Source: 4484-232 sp964486555
Lineage (GTDB): Bacteria > Thermotogota > Thermotogae > Thermotogales > Thermotogaceae
Direction: 5' to 3'
DNA length: 33,605 bases
Assembly (NCBI GenBank): GCA_964486555.1
Contig: CAZANP010000017.1
Span: 1 to 33,605 of the forward strand
Shown here in pieces: positions 16,627 to 25,400 of this stretch. The first letter of the stretch is position 1. Each line of letters starts with the position of its first letter. Both the position numbers and the translations under genes were made by a program. A model generated the notes under the pieces. The model saw nothing but the letters and a program-made list of their open reading frames with translations, made no database searches and was not told the origin of the DNA.

Positions 16627-16652
16627 CCGGGGGGATCCCCCGGCTCTTTTTT
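16627..16652 (+). terminator. Rho-independent terminator after the M20 gene
   Basis: CCGGGGG (16627-16633) pairs with CCCCCGG (16637-16643) around a three-base loop, followed by CT and a run of six Ts ending at 16652. It begins four bases after the M20 stop and reaches the stop codon of the convergent htrA. On the minus strand the hairpin is followed by TTCTTC, so weak termination of htrA transcripts is also possible. Confidence 0.9.
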
Positions 16653-18021
16653 AGTAGACAAAGCTTATTAAAGCCTTACCGCCTTTTCTATACACATAGA
16701 AAGCTATGTAATCTCCTCTCTTTATCTTTGAAACCACAGAATTCCAGTCCTTCACAGATTCTATATTGTATCTTCTGCCATTCACAAAGATCGTGGTTAT
16801 AACATCTCCTTCTCTGATACCAAGCACCATTCTTTTAGTTTGCCTCACGATCACACCTTTCACTTCTTCAGGTATGTTCCAGTTCTCTCTATCGGAACCT
16901 GTGATATTGTCCACAACGAGTCCTGCAAATATTTTTGCCTCTCCTGGTACTCCAGCCTTTTCTCCTCCTTCACCAAGAACCACTTCAAGTTCCATTTCCT
17001 TTCCTTTTCTCTCTACAAGAATCTTCACTCTGTCTCCTGGTCTGTAGCTGTGTATGACCGAAACGAGCTCTTCAGCGTTTTTAACCTCCATGTTGTCAAC
17101 CTTCAGTATGACATCTCCTTCTTCTATACCTGCCCTTTCAGCAGGGGAGTTTTTTATAACACTGGTCACGATAGCACCCCATTTGGATTTTATTCCGAGA
17201 GCCTTGGCAAGGGAAGGATTAACTGTTGATACAGTCACTCCAAGAAAAGCTTTCCTAGCTTTCCCCGTTTCTATGAGTGAATCTATGAACCTTTTGGCGG
17301 TATTTATAGGTATCGCAAACCCAAGGTTAACCGCTTCTGAAGGGTTCACGATCGCTGTGTTTATACCTATCACCTGTCCATGTATGTTAAGTAAGGGACC
17401 CCCACTGTTTCCAGGATTTATGGCCGCATCTGTCTGAATGAGGTTCGTGTAATATCCTGTTCCATCAGGTTTGGGGATTTTCCTATGAAGAGCGCTTATA
17501 ACACCTATGGTCACTGTATGCTGAAATCCAAGAGGATTTCCTATCGCTATTGCCCATTCACCGATCTTCACCTTATCCGAGTCTCCGAGTTCAAGAACAG
17601 GAAGTTCTTTTCCTTTGGGATCTATCTTTATGACGGCAAGGTCCAGTTCTTCGTCTCCACCTATGTATTCTGCTTTATAAGTCGTACCATCGAGCATGGT
17701 AACGGTGATTTCTTTCGCACTGTGAACAACATGCTCGTTTGTTAGTATGTAACCTTCTGCGTCGAAGATGAAGCCCGATCCCAAACTATTCACTTTTCTT
17801 TCAAATCCCCATGGTATATCTCCGAACCATTTCTTGAAAAATTCTTCGGCGTAGGGATCGAAGAACGGTGATCTTGTTATCCTGACCACGTCGATTTTCA
17901 CAACGGCCGGTGCACATGCTTCAACAACCCTGGCGATGGGGCTTTCGTAATCGGGATTGACGTAGGAAAGTCCGGTGATTACTAGTAAGAAAGTGATGAC
18001 CATCACTGCAAATTTTCTCAT
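16651..18021 (-). CDS. htrA: HtrA/DegP-type periplasmic serine protease
   Basis: A 456-residue envelope quality-control protease. An N-terminal signal peptide or anchor (about 1-19, MRKFAVMVITFLLVITGLSY) is followed by the chymotrypsin-like domain with the triad H97 (NEHVV), D128 (DLAVI) and S206 (GNSGGP). Two PDZ domains follow: a clear one at about 258-350 (GAIVTSVIKNSPAERAGIEEGD) and a divergent one at about 365-456 (VLGIREGDVI). ATG 18021 follows GAGGAGGTG; the longer frame to 18138 has no ribosome binding site. The gene is convergent with the M20 gene and divergent from ftsY, with 149 bases between htrA and ftsY in which I see no convincing promoter. Confidence 0.95.
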   Translation of the reverse strand: MRKFAVMVITFLLVITGLSYVNPDYESPIARVVEACAPAVVKIDVVRITRSPFFDPYAEEFFKKWFGDIPWGFERKVNSLGSGFIFDAEGYILTNEHVVHSAKEITVTMLDGTTYKAEYIGGDEELDLAVIKIDPKGKELPVLELGDSDKVKIGEWAIAIGNPLGFQHTVTIGVISALHRKIPKPDGTGYYTNLIQTDAAINPGNSGGPLLNIHGQVIGINTAIVNPSEAVNLGFAIPINTAKRFIDSLIETGKARKAFLGVTVSTVNPSLAKALGIKSKWGAIVTSVIKNSPAERAGIEEGDVILKVDNMEVKNAEELVSVIHSYRPGDRVKILVERKGKEMELEVVLGEGGEKAGVPGEAKIFAGLVVDNITGSDRENWNIPEEVKGVIVRQTKRMVLGIREGDVITTIFVNGRRYNIESVKDWNSVVSKIKRGDYIAFYVYRKGGKALISFVY

Positions 18022-18170
18022 TCCCAACACCTCCTCTGCTGGTTCTTCTCCTCTTACATAAAATTGGACAGCTACGATGTTTCTGAAGTTCAATTTTTGA
18101 AACAAGATCATAACCAATGAGCGAGGCATCCCACCCATGTGTTATCATTTCCAAGGAAGGAGGAAAGAGC

Positions 18171-19061
18171 ATGGGACTCTTTGAATCATTTAGAAAAGGG
18201 TTAAGAAAAACGAAGGAGAGGTTCTTTGCAAAGGTGACAGGGCTTTTGAAAGGAAAAAAACTCGATGAAGATCTAAAGGAAGAGCTGGAAGAGCTTTTGA
18301 TAGAGGCTGACGTGGGAATGGATGCAACAATGTTCCTTCTGGAAAAGCTGGAAGAGAAAAACGGTGACGCCTTAGAATCTTTGAAAGAAACTTTGATTGA
18401 ACTCCTTGCCTTCGATACATCTTTGAAAATACCTCAAGACCCTCCATTCGTTGTGAGTGTGATCGGTGTGAACGGTTCTGGAAAAACTACCACGGTTGCA
18501 AAGTTAGGAAAGATATTCATAGATGGAGGAAAGAGTGTTGTGTTGTCAGCTTCCGATACCTTCAGAGCGGCAGCGATAGAACAACTCAGAATATGGGGTG
18601 AGAGGATAGGAGCGACCGTTATATCGCATGAGGAAGGAGCAGACCCTGCAGCAGTCGCCTTTGATGCAGTTAATCACGCAAAAGCTAGAAAAAAAGATGT
18701 TGTGATAATAGACACCGCTGGTAGACTTCATACCAGAAAAAATCTTATGGAGGAATTGAAGAAGATTCATAGAGTGGTTTCAAAGGTCGTGCCAGGTGCT
18801 CCCCATGAGATATTACTCGTCATAGATGCTGTAACTGGGCAGAATGGACTTGTACAGGCGAAGACATTCAAGGAAAAAGTAGGGGTAACAGGTATCGTCA
18901 TAACGAAGATGGATGGAACGGCAAAAGGAGGTATAGCCATCGCGATAGCCAAAGAGCTTGGAATTCCTATAAAATTCATAGGAGTAGGGGAAAAAATGGA
19001 GGATCTGAAGCCTTTCGATCCCAAAGTATTCGTCGAGGCACTGTTGGAGGGATCAACATGA
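18171..19061 (+). CDS. ftsY: Signal recognition particle receptor FtsY
   Basis: A 296-residue SRP-family GTPase that docks SRP-bound ribosomes at the inner membrane. The short N-terminal region lacks the long acidic A domain of E. coli. A helical N domain covers about 20-85. The G domain has G1 GVNGSGKTT (99-107), DTFRAAAIEQLR (129-140), G3 DTAGR (181-185), G4 TKMDGTAKGG (245-254) and the FIGVGEKMEDLKPF tail. ATG 18171 follows AAGGAGGA; the extension to 18117 is not supported. It overlaps the next gene by four bases (ATGA). Confidence 0.97.
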   Translation: MGLFESFRKGLRKTKERFFAKVTGLLKGKKLDEDLKEELEELLIEADVGMDATMFLLEKLEEKNGDALESLKETLIELLAFDTSLKIPQDPPFVVSVIGVNGSGKTTTVAKLGKIFIDGGKSVVLSASDTFRAAAIEQLRIWGERIGATVISHEEGADPAAVAFDAVNHAKARKKDVVIIDTAGRLHTRKNLMEELKKIHRVVSKVVPGAPHEILLVIDAVTGQNGLVQAKTFKEKVGVTGIVITKMDGTAKGGIAIAIAKELGIPIKFIGVGEKMEDLKPFDPKVFVEALLEGST

Positions 19062-19723
19062 TATTTTGGAGGAAAAAGATATTCTGCCCTCTATGCAGAA
19101 TGGAGTTTGAAAGCGTGAGAGTTTTTTCAGAAAGTGTGAGAATAAAATCCAGAGATTACGATTTGAAACCGGTTTTCGAAGGGGTCAATGCTATATTCTT
19201 CCAGCTTGTCACGTGTTCACATTGCTACCTTACGATGTATGAAGATGATTTTGAAAAGGAAATACCTGAGGATAAAATAGAAGAACTCGTAATGGTTTTG
19301 AAAAACGCCAAGAAGAAGTTTTCGATCAATTTGGGAGAAAATAAAACGATCGATGACGCCATAAATCAGCATTATATAGCTGTAGCAGTTTACACAGTTT
19401 TAGGAAATAAGAGAAGACTGGCGGAGGTTTATTTGAAACTGGCCTGGCTCCTCCGGGAAAAAGGAAAAAAAGAGGAAGAGTTAATCGCTCTCGCGAAGGC
19501 TCTCAAGAATTTTGAGGAGTACTATAAATATGAGATGATCGAGGAAAAAGAAGGTCCCATGATACTTTTTTACATGGCGGTTATAAATCAAAGATTCGGA
19601 AACAGAAAAGAAGCCGGTAAATGGTTCAGCGAGCTTTTCAGAAGGTATGGAAACACGAATTCTTACTACGTGAAGGTGGGGAAGGAAAGATGGCAAGATT
19701 TGCGATCCTCCTTATCGCATTGA
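19058..19723 (+). CDS. DUF2225-family zinc-ribbon/TPR-like protein
   Basis: A 221-residue soluble protein. Two CxxC pairs, C10/C13 and C53/C56, suggest a zinc ribbon at the N-terminus. The rest is helical and TPR-like (AEVYLKLAWLLREKGK, later MAVINQRFGNRKEAGKWFSELF). This matches the DUF2225 family, whose molecular function is unknown. Its ATG overlaps the ftsY stop and its end overlaps the start of the lipoprotein gene by 34 bases, so the three genes are probably co-expressed. Confidence 0.8.
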   Translation: MIFWRKKIFCPLCRMEFESVRVFSESVRIKSRDYDLKPVFEGVNAIFFQLVTCSHCYLTMYEDDFEKEIPEDKIEELVMVLKNAKKKFSINLGENKTIDDAINQHYIAVAVYTVLGNKRRLAEVYLKLAWLLREKGKKEEELIALAKALKNFEEYYKYEMIEEKEGPMILFYMAVINQRFGNRKEAGKWFSELFRRYGNTNSYYVKVGKERWQDLRSSLSH

Positions 19724-21588
19724 TTTTGGTTTTCTCATTCCTTGGCTGCACCGAAAATGATAAAACAAAAGAGATGATATCAGAACTTCAATCTCAGATG
19801 AAGAGTTTGGAAGATAGGTTGGACAGGTTGGAGGAACTTCTTCAAAAGAAAGTCGATTTCGAAGATCTCAAGGAGATTTCCTCAAAGGTAGAGGAGATAA
19901 AAAGTGACATGACCGATCTGGAGAACGTGGTGGAAGAGAAGACAAAGAACGTAGTCACCCTCAATCAAATAACGGAGCTTAAGAAAAGGATCTCCAAGCT
20001 GGAATTGGAAAGTGAAGGATATAAAACTCTTCTCGACATAATAGGAGATTACGAAGGACTTGAAAAACGTGTGGAAAGATTGGAAGAGAAAGTAGCTTTC
20101 ATGATTAAAGTTTCTCAAGAGAAGAAGGAAGAACCGGCACCTGTTGTCACGGATCACTCAAAGCGTTCATTGGAGGATAAAGATTTTGAAAAACGAATTG
20201 AAAAGCTGGAGGAAGAAATAAAGAAGATCCGATATCTCGAAGGCAAGATTGGTTATCTGGAGAGAAGGTTAAACGCCCTGGAATCGGATTTTGTCAGTTT
20301 CGAGAGAAGAGTGGAAGACATCGAAAGGATATTCTCAGGTTTTCAAAAGGAATTTGCAGATTTGAAATCGTATGTTTTGAACTTGAAGAACATTTCGACC
20401 AGTGTTTCAAAGGTGGAGAAAATATATCCGATCAACCTGGAAGAGAGGATCTCGTTTCTCGAGGACAGGATCTCGACGTTGGAGAAAAATGTCCTCAAAC
20501 TCTCAACGAATGTTGGCTTTGTCCTGAACAGAATCGATGAGCTAGGTGATGTAGAAAATAGGAAAGAAGTGGTCATCATACAGAAAGAGGGAAAAGACAC
20601 GGAGAAAGCTGAAGCCGTAACTCCAAATATACCAGATCTGAATGAGTACAGAAAGATAGCCGAGCAGACTCTGGAAAGATTCAGAAGGATCGTGAGGAGC
20701 TATGAAATTTCGAGGATCCTTGGGATAGAAGATGGATATGTGTATGTGACCATAAGAAGAGGAGACACACTCGCAGAGATAAGCAGTGCTTATGGTCTTG
20801 GTGAGGATGGCGTTGAAGTATTGATGAGATTGAATGGGATAAAAGATCCCAGAAGATTGAGAGTTGGGAGTATAGTAAAAGTTCCCGTGAAAGGTCTGGA
20901 ACCGGTTTTTCCCGTGGCTTCCAAACCTCTACCGGAGTTGATACTGTCTGGATTTGGAACGAGATTAGGAGGTACTGTGAATACCGGCGTCACGATTAAA
21001 AATCCCTCTAAAAATGTATACGCTGTCCTCCCTGGAAGGGTGATAAGGTTCGAAAAAACATCGGATGGTTACATCGTGGAGATAGACAGTGGCAACAACG
21101 TCATCAGTGTTTACAAAGGAATAATTCTCTCAGCTGTCAAAGAAGGACAATGGGTTGCCAGAGGTGAAGTTATAGGATATGGAGCCGATCGAGTCACGTT
21201 CGAACTCTGGGTGGAAGGAGAACCTAAAGACCCTATGTTTCTCTTCTTTTCAAGTTTGGGAAAATTTGAGGTGAGTTTTTACACAGAGTGGGAAGATGGG
21301 AAATTACCGGAACATCCTGCTTTCAGGGTGACGCGTTCCGGTAAAATACCGAAACCCTGGAAAACCATAGCGGCGGATCCAGCAATTATTCCTATAGGTA
21401 GTATTGTGTACATACCTGATTTCAGAGATAAACCTAACGGGGGGATATTTGTCGTTGAGGACATAGGAGCTGTTATAAAGGGTAAGAAGATAGACATTTA
21501 TATGGATAGCGTGTTGGAAGCGCTACACAACAGAAGGTTCAAGACGAGAGTTTTCATTCTGAGAAGCTCTGCTATTGAGGGAGGTTAA
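19690..21588 (+). CDS. Lipoprotein with coiled coil, LysM, degenerate M23 and 3D domains
   Basis: A 632-residue predicted lipoprotein. The signal MARFAILLIALILVFSFLGC puts the lipidated Cys at 20. Residues about 25-290 are a long heptad-rich coiled coil. A LysM peptidoglycan-binding module follows at about 351-398 (IRRGDTLAEISSAYGL, LNGI, VGSIVKVP). Residues about 418-515 have the M23/LytM fold pattern (GFGTRLGG, VYAVLPGRV, VKEGQWVARGEVIGY) but no zinc-binding His. Residues about 555-625 are a 3D-type double-psi barrel with D563, D591 and D602 (AADPAIIPIGS, VVEDIGA, KKIDIYM). It probably spans from the membrane to the cell wall and may cleave glycan or regulate a cell-wall hydrolase. ATG 19690 follows GGAAGGA. 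Confidence 0.85.
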   Translation: MARFAILLIALILVFSFLGCTENDKTKEMISELQSQMKSLEDRLDRLEELLQKKVDFEDLKEISSKVEEIKSDMTDLENVVEEKTKNVVTLNQITELKKRISKLELESEGYKTLLDIIGDYEGLEKRVERLEEKVAFMIKVSQEKKEEPAPVVTDHSKRSLEDKDFEKRIEKLEEEIKKIRYLEGKIGYLERRLNALESDFVSFERRVEDIERIFSGFQKEFADLKSYVLNLKNISTSVSKVEKIYPINLEERISFLEDRISTLEKNVLKLSTNVGFVLNRIDELGDVENRKEVVIIQKEGKDTEKAEAVTPNIPDLNEYRKIAEQTLERFRRIVRSYEISRILGIEDGYVYVTIRRGDTLAEISSAYGLGEDGVEVLMRLNGIKDPRRLRVGSIVKVPVKGLEPVFPVASKPLPELILSGFGTRLGGTVNTGVTIKNPSKNVYAVLPGRVIRFEKTSDGYIVEIDSGNNVISVYKGIILSAVKEGQWVARGEVIGYGADRVTFELWVEGEPKDPMFLFFSSLGKFEVSFYTEWEDGKLPEHPAFRVTRSGKIPKPWKTIAADPAIIPIGSIVYIPDFRDKPNGGIFVVEDIGAVIKGKKIDIYMDSVLEALHNRRFKTRVFILRSSAIEGG

Positions 21589-21591
21589 AAA

Positions 21592-22017
21592 ATGGGGTTT
21601 ACGTTGAAAAGCGAGTATGCATTGAGGATGTTAATAGTCCTTTCAAAATCGTATGATGAGGGAAAAATACTGTCTGTAAATAAAATTCTTGAAAAGACGG
21701 GTAACAGCGTCCCGGGTGAATTCGCAGAGAAAATATTGGCTACCCTCAGAAGGAGAGGGATCATATCAACTGTTAGAGGAAGGAAAGGAGGATACCGTCT
21801 CGCAAGACCACCAGAACAGATAACACTTGCTGATGTTATCTATTCTCTTGAAAAACCTTTTATAATCTTCAAGGACAAAAATATGTGTCCTGAGAACATA
21901 AAATGTGTTGTGGAAAAGGTGTGGAATAAAGTTAAAGAAGAGGTGGATAGAACCCTGAAATCCATGAACCTCAGAGACCTCTCGGAAATGCTGGATGAAG
22001 AATCAATCCAGTCTTGA
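21592..22017 (+). CDS. Rrf2-family transcriptional regulator
   Basis: A 141-residue Rrf2/IscR-type regulator. A winged-helix DNA-binding domain covers about 1-75 (SEYALRMLIVLSKS, LRRRGIISTVRGRKGGYRLARPPEQITLADVI). Only two cysteines, C99 and C105 (C-x5-C), stand where IscR has three for its iron–sulfur cluster. The family senses Fe–S status, nitric oxide or cysteine. GAGGGAGG lies ahead of ATG 21592, three bases after the lipoprotein stop, so it is the last gene of the ftsY unit. Its end overlaps the convergent ABC permease by 15 bases. Confidence 0.9.
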   Translation: MGFTLKSEYALRMLIVLSKSYDEGKILSVNKILEKTGNSVPGEFAEKILATLRRRGIISTVRGRKGGYRLARPPEQITLADVIYSLEKPFIIFKDKNMCPENIKCVVEKVWNKVKEEVDRTLKSMNLRDLSEMLDEESIQS

Positions 22018-23532
22018 GAAAATATCGGATATCCTTTTCATACCTCTGGATATATAAAATATCAAAAAGAGAGATGTAATCGTGGGAAGAGCAAGACCGA
22101 CCAAGCTTGCAAAGGACTCTCCTAAAAATTTCACGAGTGAATCTCGCATGCATACATAGAGATAAATCGCGATAGATGTGAATAACCCTACTAGAAGTAT
22201 CAATCCCTCGAGAACGTAGATCCTCGCACCGGATATCACCTTTTTGGTGTTAGTAGTTGGTTTCTTTAGATAAAAACGTATTCCAAGGTACGAGCTGAAC
22301 AGGTATAGTAAAAAGGTGAAAGGCACCGTTAGGAGCACGAATAGATTGTCTGTCATAGAAATGTAGATTATGCTGAAGATCACATATATGAGCGTATACA
22401 GTAGGGTTGGTATGAGCAATTTAGGAAGAAACAATCTCTCCAGTCTCACAGGGAAGGATTTTGAAAGAGGTATTACCAGAAATTCCTGAGATGAGAGGAA
22501 CGCAGAAGCCAAGGCTGCGTAAAAGCTTGAGATATATATCATCAGTGGAAAGGAAAAGGAGAAATCCTTCGAAAAGAAAGTGTATATAAGTGGAAATCCG
22601 ATTGAATAGAACATCATGAAAACCATATGTTCATTTCTGAAAAATATCTTAAAGTCCTTCGAAAACGTGCTGAGTGCCTTACCAGATCTCTCAGAAAATG
22701 CCACCTCTTTTTTTCTCTTCTTATAGGTCATCTCGAAGGATATATCTTCAGACAATCTATAGACCAGGATGAACAAAATCATCACCAAAAGAATCATTAT
22801 CAAAAGAACCGTAATATGTTTAATAGCCAAAATAGGCAGATAAGCGGGGTTCAAGGGATTCATAATGAATTTTTTGATAGAGGTCAAGCGTTTCAACGCG
22901 TCTTCAAAGCTCATGTTCTTCAGAACAGAAGGATTCATCTGAGAAAAGAGAACGAAAAGGAGGATGTTGATGAAATACATTATCATATGAACTTTCCTGG
23001 CATGATGTTTTCCCATGAACCTACCTAGAACGACGGCAAGCAACATGGAAAGAGATATGAGAAGGAGAACATACGTTAAAGATGTGAAAATCGAGAGTAT
23101 TCTGTTGTAACCCATGGAATCGGTGTAAGCCAAAAATCCGAATAGGAAGAAAACGGTTAAAAAAGATTCGCTCATCAGAGTTAAAATCGTTTGATATACG
23201 ATGATACTACCCTTGGCTATTGGAAAGGAAAGTAACATCTCGATTTCTTCGTTCTTTATGAGAGAGTATATTATGAAAGGAAATAAAGTCGTGATGGATA
23301 TTATCGTCAGAAAGAAGCACCACAAGGTTACTATAAATTCCAACTGAGCGACAGAAGTTGTATTGAGAAGGTAGGAAAAACTCTCCCTCAGAACGAGATA
23401 CATGGGTATTCCAAAGGCGAGTATGAAAATCAAGGGAATTATGAACGCTGGTATTCCTTTTCCCTGCTTCCTCCTTGCGAAGATACCGGACCCTTTCAAT
23501 CCATACTTCAGAATCGTGAGGACTTCCTTCAC
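22003..23532 (-). CDS. ABC-2 type transporter permease
   Basis: A 509-residue integral membrane protein with roughly twelve hydrophobic helices in two blocks (about 30-240 and 300-500) separated by a basic cytoplasmic loop (TYKKRKKEVAFSERSGKALS). The segment LIKNEEIEMLLSFPIAKGSIIVYQ resembles the coupling region of ABC-2 permeases. The start is GTG 23532, overlapping the ATPase stop (GTGA). It forms an exporter with the upstream ATPase. The substrate is unknown; neighbours csaB and wecB suggest an envelope compound, but that is inference from position. Confidence 0.85.
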   Translation of the reverse strand: MKEVLTILKYGLKGSGIFARRKQGKGIPAFIIPLIFILAFGIPMYLVLRESFSYLLNTTSVAQLEFIVTLWCFFLTIISITTLFPFIIYSLIKNEEIEMLLSFPIAKGSIIVYQTILTLMSESFLTVFFLFGFLAYTDSMGYNRILSIFTSLTYVLLLISLSMLLAVVLGRFMGKHHARKVHMIMYFINILLFVLFSQMNPSVLKNMSFEDALKRLTSIKKFIMNPLNPAYLPILAIKHITVLLIMILLVMILFILVYRLSEDISFEMTYKKRKKEVAFSERSGKALSTFSKDFKIFFRNEHMVFMMFYSIGFPLIYTFFSKDFSFSFPLMIYISSFYAALASAFLSSQEFLVIPLSKSFPVRLERLFLPKLLIPTLLYTLIYVIFSIIYISMTDNLFVLLTVPFTFLLYLFSSYLGIRFYLKKPTTNTKKVISGARIYVLEGLILLVGLFTSIAIYLYVCMRDSLVKFLGESFASLVGLALPTITSLFLIFYISRGMKRISDIFSRLD

Positions 23533-24281
23533 AGCTCTCTCACTATCCTTTCCACTTCCTCACCTTGACCTGTCAATTTCAAAAACAAATCTTCCAAAGA
23601 AGCTTTGAATTCTCCTTCCATTCTTCTCAAATCTTTCAGTGTTCCCTCCGCTATCAATTTACCTTTATCTATTATCCCAATCCTGTCACACATTTTCTCC
23701 GCTATCTCGAGAACATGAGTCGTCAGGAAAATAGTGGCACCTTCCTCCGCCATCTTCTTCAACAGCATTTTGAGGATCTTCGCAGATTTCGCATCTAACC
23801 CCACAGTTGGTTCATCCAAAAACACAACTTTTGGCTTTCTCATGAGGACACTTATAACCATCAACTTCTGCTTCATACCGTGTGAATACTCAGAGATGTA
23901 CCGATCTAGAAAATTTACATCGAAGGCATCGCAGAGCTCTTCGATTCTTTTTTTCATTTCCTTCGGGTTCTCTTTGAAGATTTCCGTTATGAAGTTCAAA
24001 AATTCGTATCCTTTGAGATAGGGGTAGAGCTTTGGTTCTTCAGGAACAACTCCTATCGATCTTTTTATCTCTATTTCGTGGTCCTCCATATCCATTCCAA
24101 GTATCTTTATTTTCCCGAATGTTGGTTTTAAAGTCCCCGTGAGCATTCTTATAGTTGTGGTTTTCCCGGCTCCGTTCGGTCCAAGGAAACCATATATCTC
24201 GCCAGGAAGGATCTTCAAATTTATCCCGTCGACTGCTACGAAATCCCCAAATTTTTTGACCAAATTCAGCGCTTCGATCAC
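23529..24281 (-). CDS. ABC transporter ATP-binding protein
   Basis: A 250-residue ATPase of the ABC-2 exporter type (CcmA/NatA-like). Walker A GPNGAGKTT lies at 34-42, the signature YSHGMKQKL at about 134, Walker B VVFLDEPTVGLD at about 153-164 and the switch His in TTHVLE. The start is GTG 24281, seven bases after GAGG; a nearby ATG at 24283 is out of frame. The gene lies 18 bases after the wecB stop and overlaps the permease start. Confidence 0.95.
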   Translation of the reverse strand: MIEALNLVKKFGDFVAVDGINLKILPGEIYGFLGPNGAGKTTTIRMLTGTLKPTFGKIKILGMDMEDHEIEIKRSIGVVPEEPKLYPYLKGYEFLNFITEIFKENPKEMKKRIEELCDAFDVNFLDRYISEYSHGMKQKLMVISVLMRKPKVVFLDEPTVGLDAKSAKILKMLLKKMAEEGATIFLTTHVLEIAEKMCDRIGIIDKGKLIAEGTLKDLRRMEGEFKASLEDLFLKLTGQGEEVERIVREL

Positions 24282-24299
24282 ATTATCACCTCGAGGTAA

Positions 24300-25400
24300 T
24301 TATATATTAACCATGAACGGTTCAAAAGCTCCTTTTTTGAATAAATCCAGTATCCTTTCCGATGCTCTCCCATCACCGAATGGATTAACAAACCGAGCAA
24401 TTTTTCTACCCAGAGCATCAATCATCCCTTTGTAAACACTTTCCTCCTCTCTCCCTGCTAAGATTCCCAGACCGTTATCTATGAGCTCGGGACGCTCCGT
24501 TCTATCACGGGCAACCACAACGAATTTACCGAAAGATGGAGCCTCTTCTTGAACACCTCCAGAATCGGTCAGGATGAACCTTGAGCCTTCAATCAGTGAA
24601 AGGAATGTCACGTAGTCCACAGGTTCCAGGAGTACAGCTTGTGTTCCATCTAAAATATCGTGAACAACCCTTCTCACCTTTGGGTTTTTGTGGACTGGAA
24701 AAACGATTCTAATTTTTGTCTCTTCCATGAAACGTTTTATGGCTTTCAATATTCTTTTCATAGGTTCCCCCCAACTTTCCCTTCTATGGAGTGTTACCAG
24801 AACGTATTCAAAGTTGTTTTCTAAAACCTCCTTTCTGACCTCTGATAGGTCGTATTTCCCTCTTATGATTTCGAGGGCATCCACCACTGTATTACCGACA
24901 AGATGGATTCTACTCTTGCTGATGCCTTCTCTTATGAGATTTTCAAAAGAGGTCCTGGTGGGTGCAAAGAGATATTCCGAAAGGTCGTCTATGAGTTTTC
25001 TGTTCATTTCTTCAGGAAAAGGATCTTTCAAATCATGAGATCTGAGTCCTGCTTCTATATGGGCAACTGCTATTCCTTTATGAAACGAAGCGAGCGCAAC
25101 CATGAGGGCCGTTGTCGTATCACCTTGGACGAAAACGACATCGGGTTTTATCTCATCCAAGACTTGATCGATTCTGGAAAGAACTTTCGAGGAGAAAGAG
25201 TTGAGTGTCTGCCCCACTTCCATGAGATTCATATCGATATCGGGTTCTATATCAAAAACTTCCAACATCATATCCATCATTTCCCTATGCTGGGCTGTTG
25301 CGAGTAGAAAAACATCATCGAAAGTTTCTTTGAACCTCTTGTAAACTGGTGCAACTTTTATTACCTCTGGCCTTGTACCCACCACAAACAGGTAATTCAC
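24300..25400 (-). CDS. wecB: UDP-N-acetylglucosamine 2-epimerase, non-hydrolysing
   Basis: A 366-residue GT-B fold enzyme that interconverts UDP-GlcNAc and UDP-ManNAc for envelope polysaccharides. GTRPEVIK (8-15), VQGDTTTA, AHIEAGLRS, FPEEMNR, TLHRRESWG and LTDSGGVQEEAPSFGK are all in place. HRRES replaces the more common HRREN. The start is GTG 25400, overlapping the previous stop (GTGA). It lies in an operon with the pyruvyl transferase CsaB, consistent with synthesis of a pyruvylated ManNAc-containing wall polymer (inference). Confidence 0.95.
   Translation of the reverse strand: MNYLFVVGTRPEVIKVAPVYKRFKETFDDVFLLATAQHREMMDMMLEVFDIEPDIDMNLMEVGQTLNSFSSKVLSRIDQVLDEIKPDVVFVQGDTTTALMVALASFHKGIAVAHIEAGLRSHDLKDPFPEEMNRKLIDDLSEYLFAPTRTSFENLIREGISKSRIHLVGNTVVDALEIIRGKYDLSEVRKEVLENNFEYVLVTLHRRESWGEPMKRILKAIKRFMEETKIRIVFPVHKNPKVRRVVHDILDGTQAVLLEPVDYVTFLSLIEGSRFILTDSGGVQEEAPSFGKFVVVARDRTERPELIDNGLGILAGREEESVYKGMIDALGRKIARFVNPFGDGRASERILDLFKKGAFEPFMVNI

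Noticed and set aside
18022..18138. N-terminal extension of htrA
   Set aside because: It would place 39 residues before a clear signal peptide and lacks a ribosome binding site; GAGGAGGTG precedes ATG 18021.
18022..18170. Divergent promoters between htrA and ftsY
   Set aside because: TTGGAC, TTGAAC and TTGAAA occur but none has a convincing -10 box 16-18 bases downstream.
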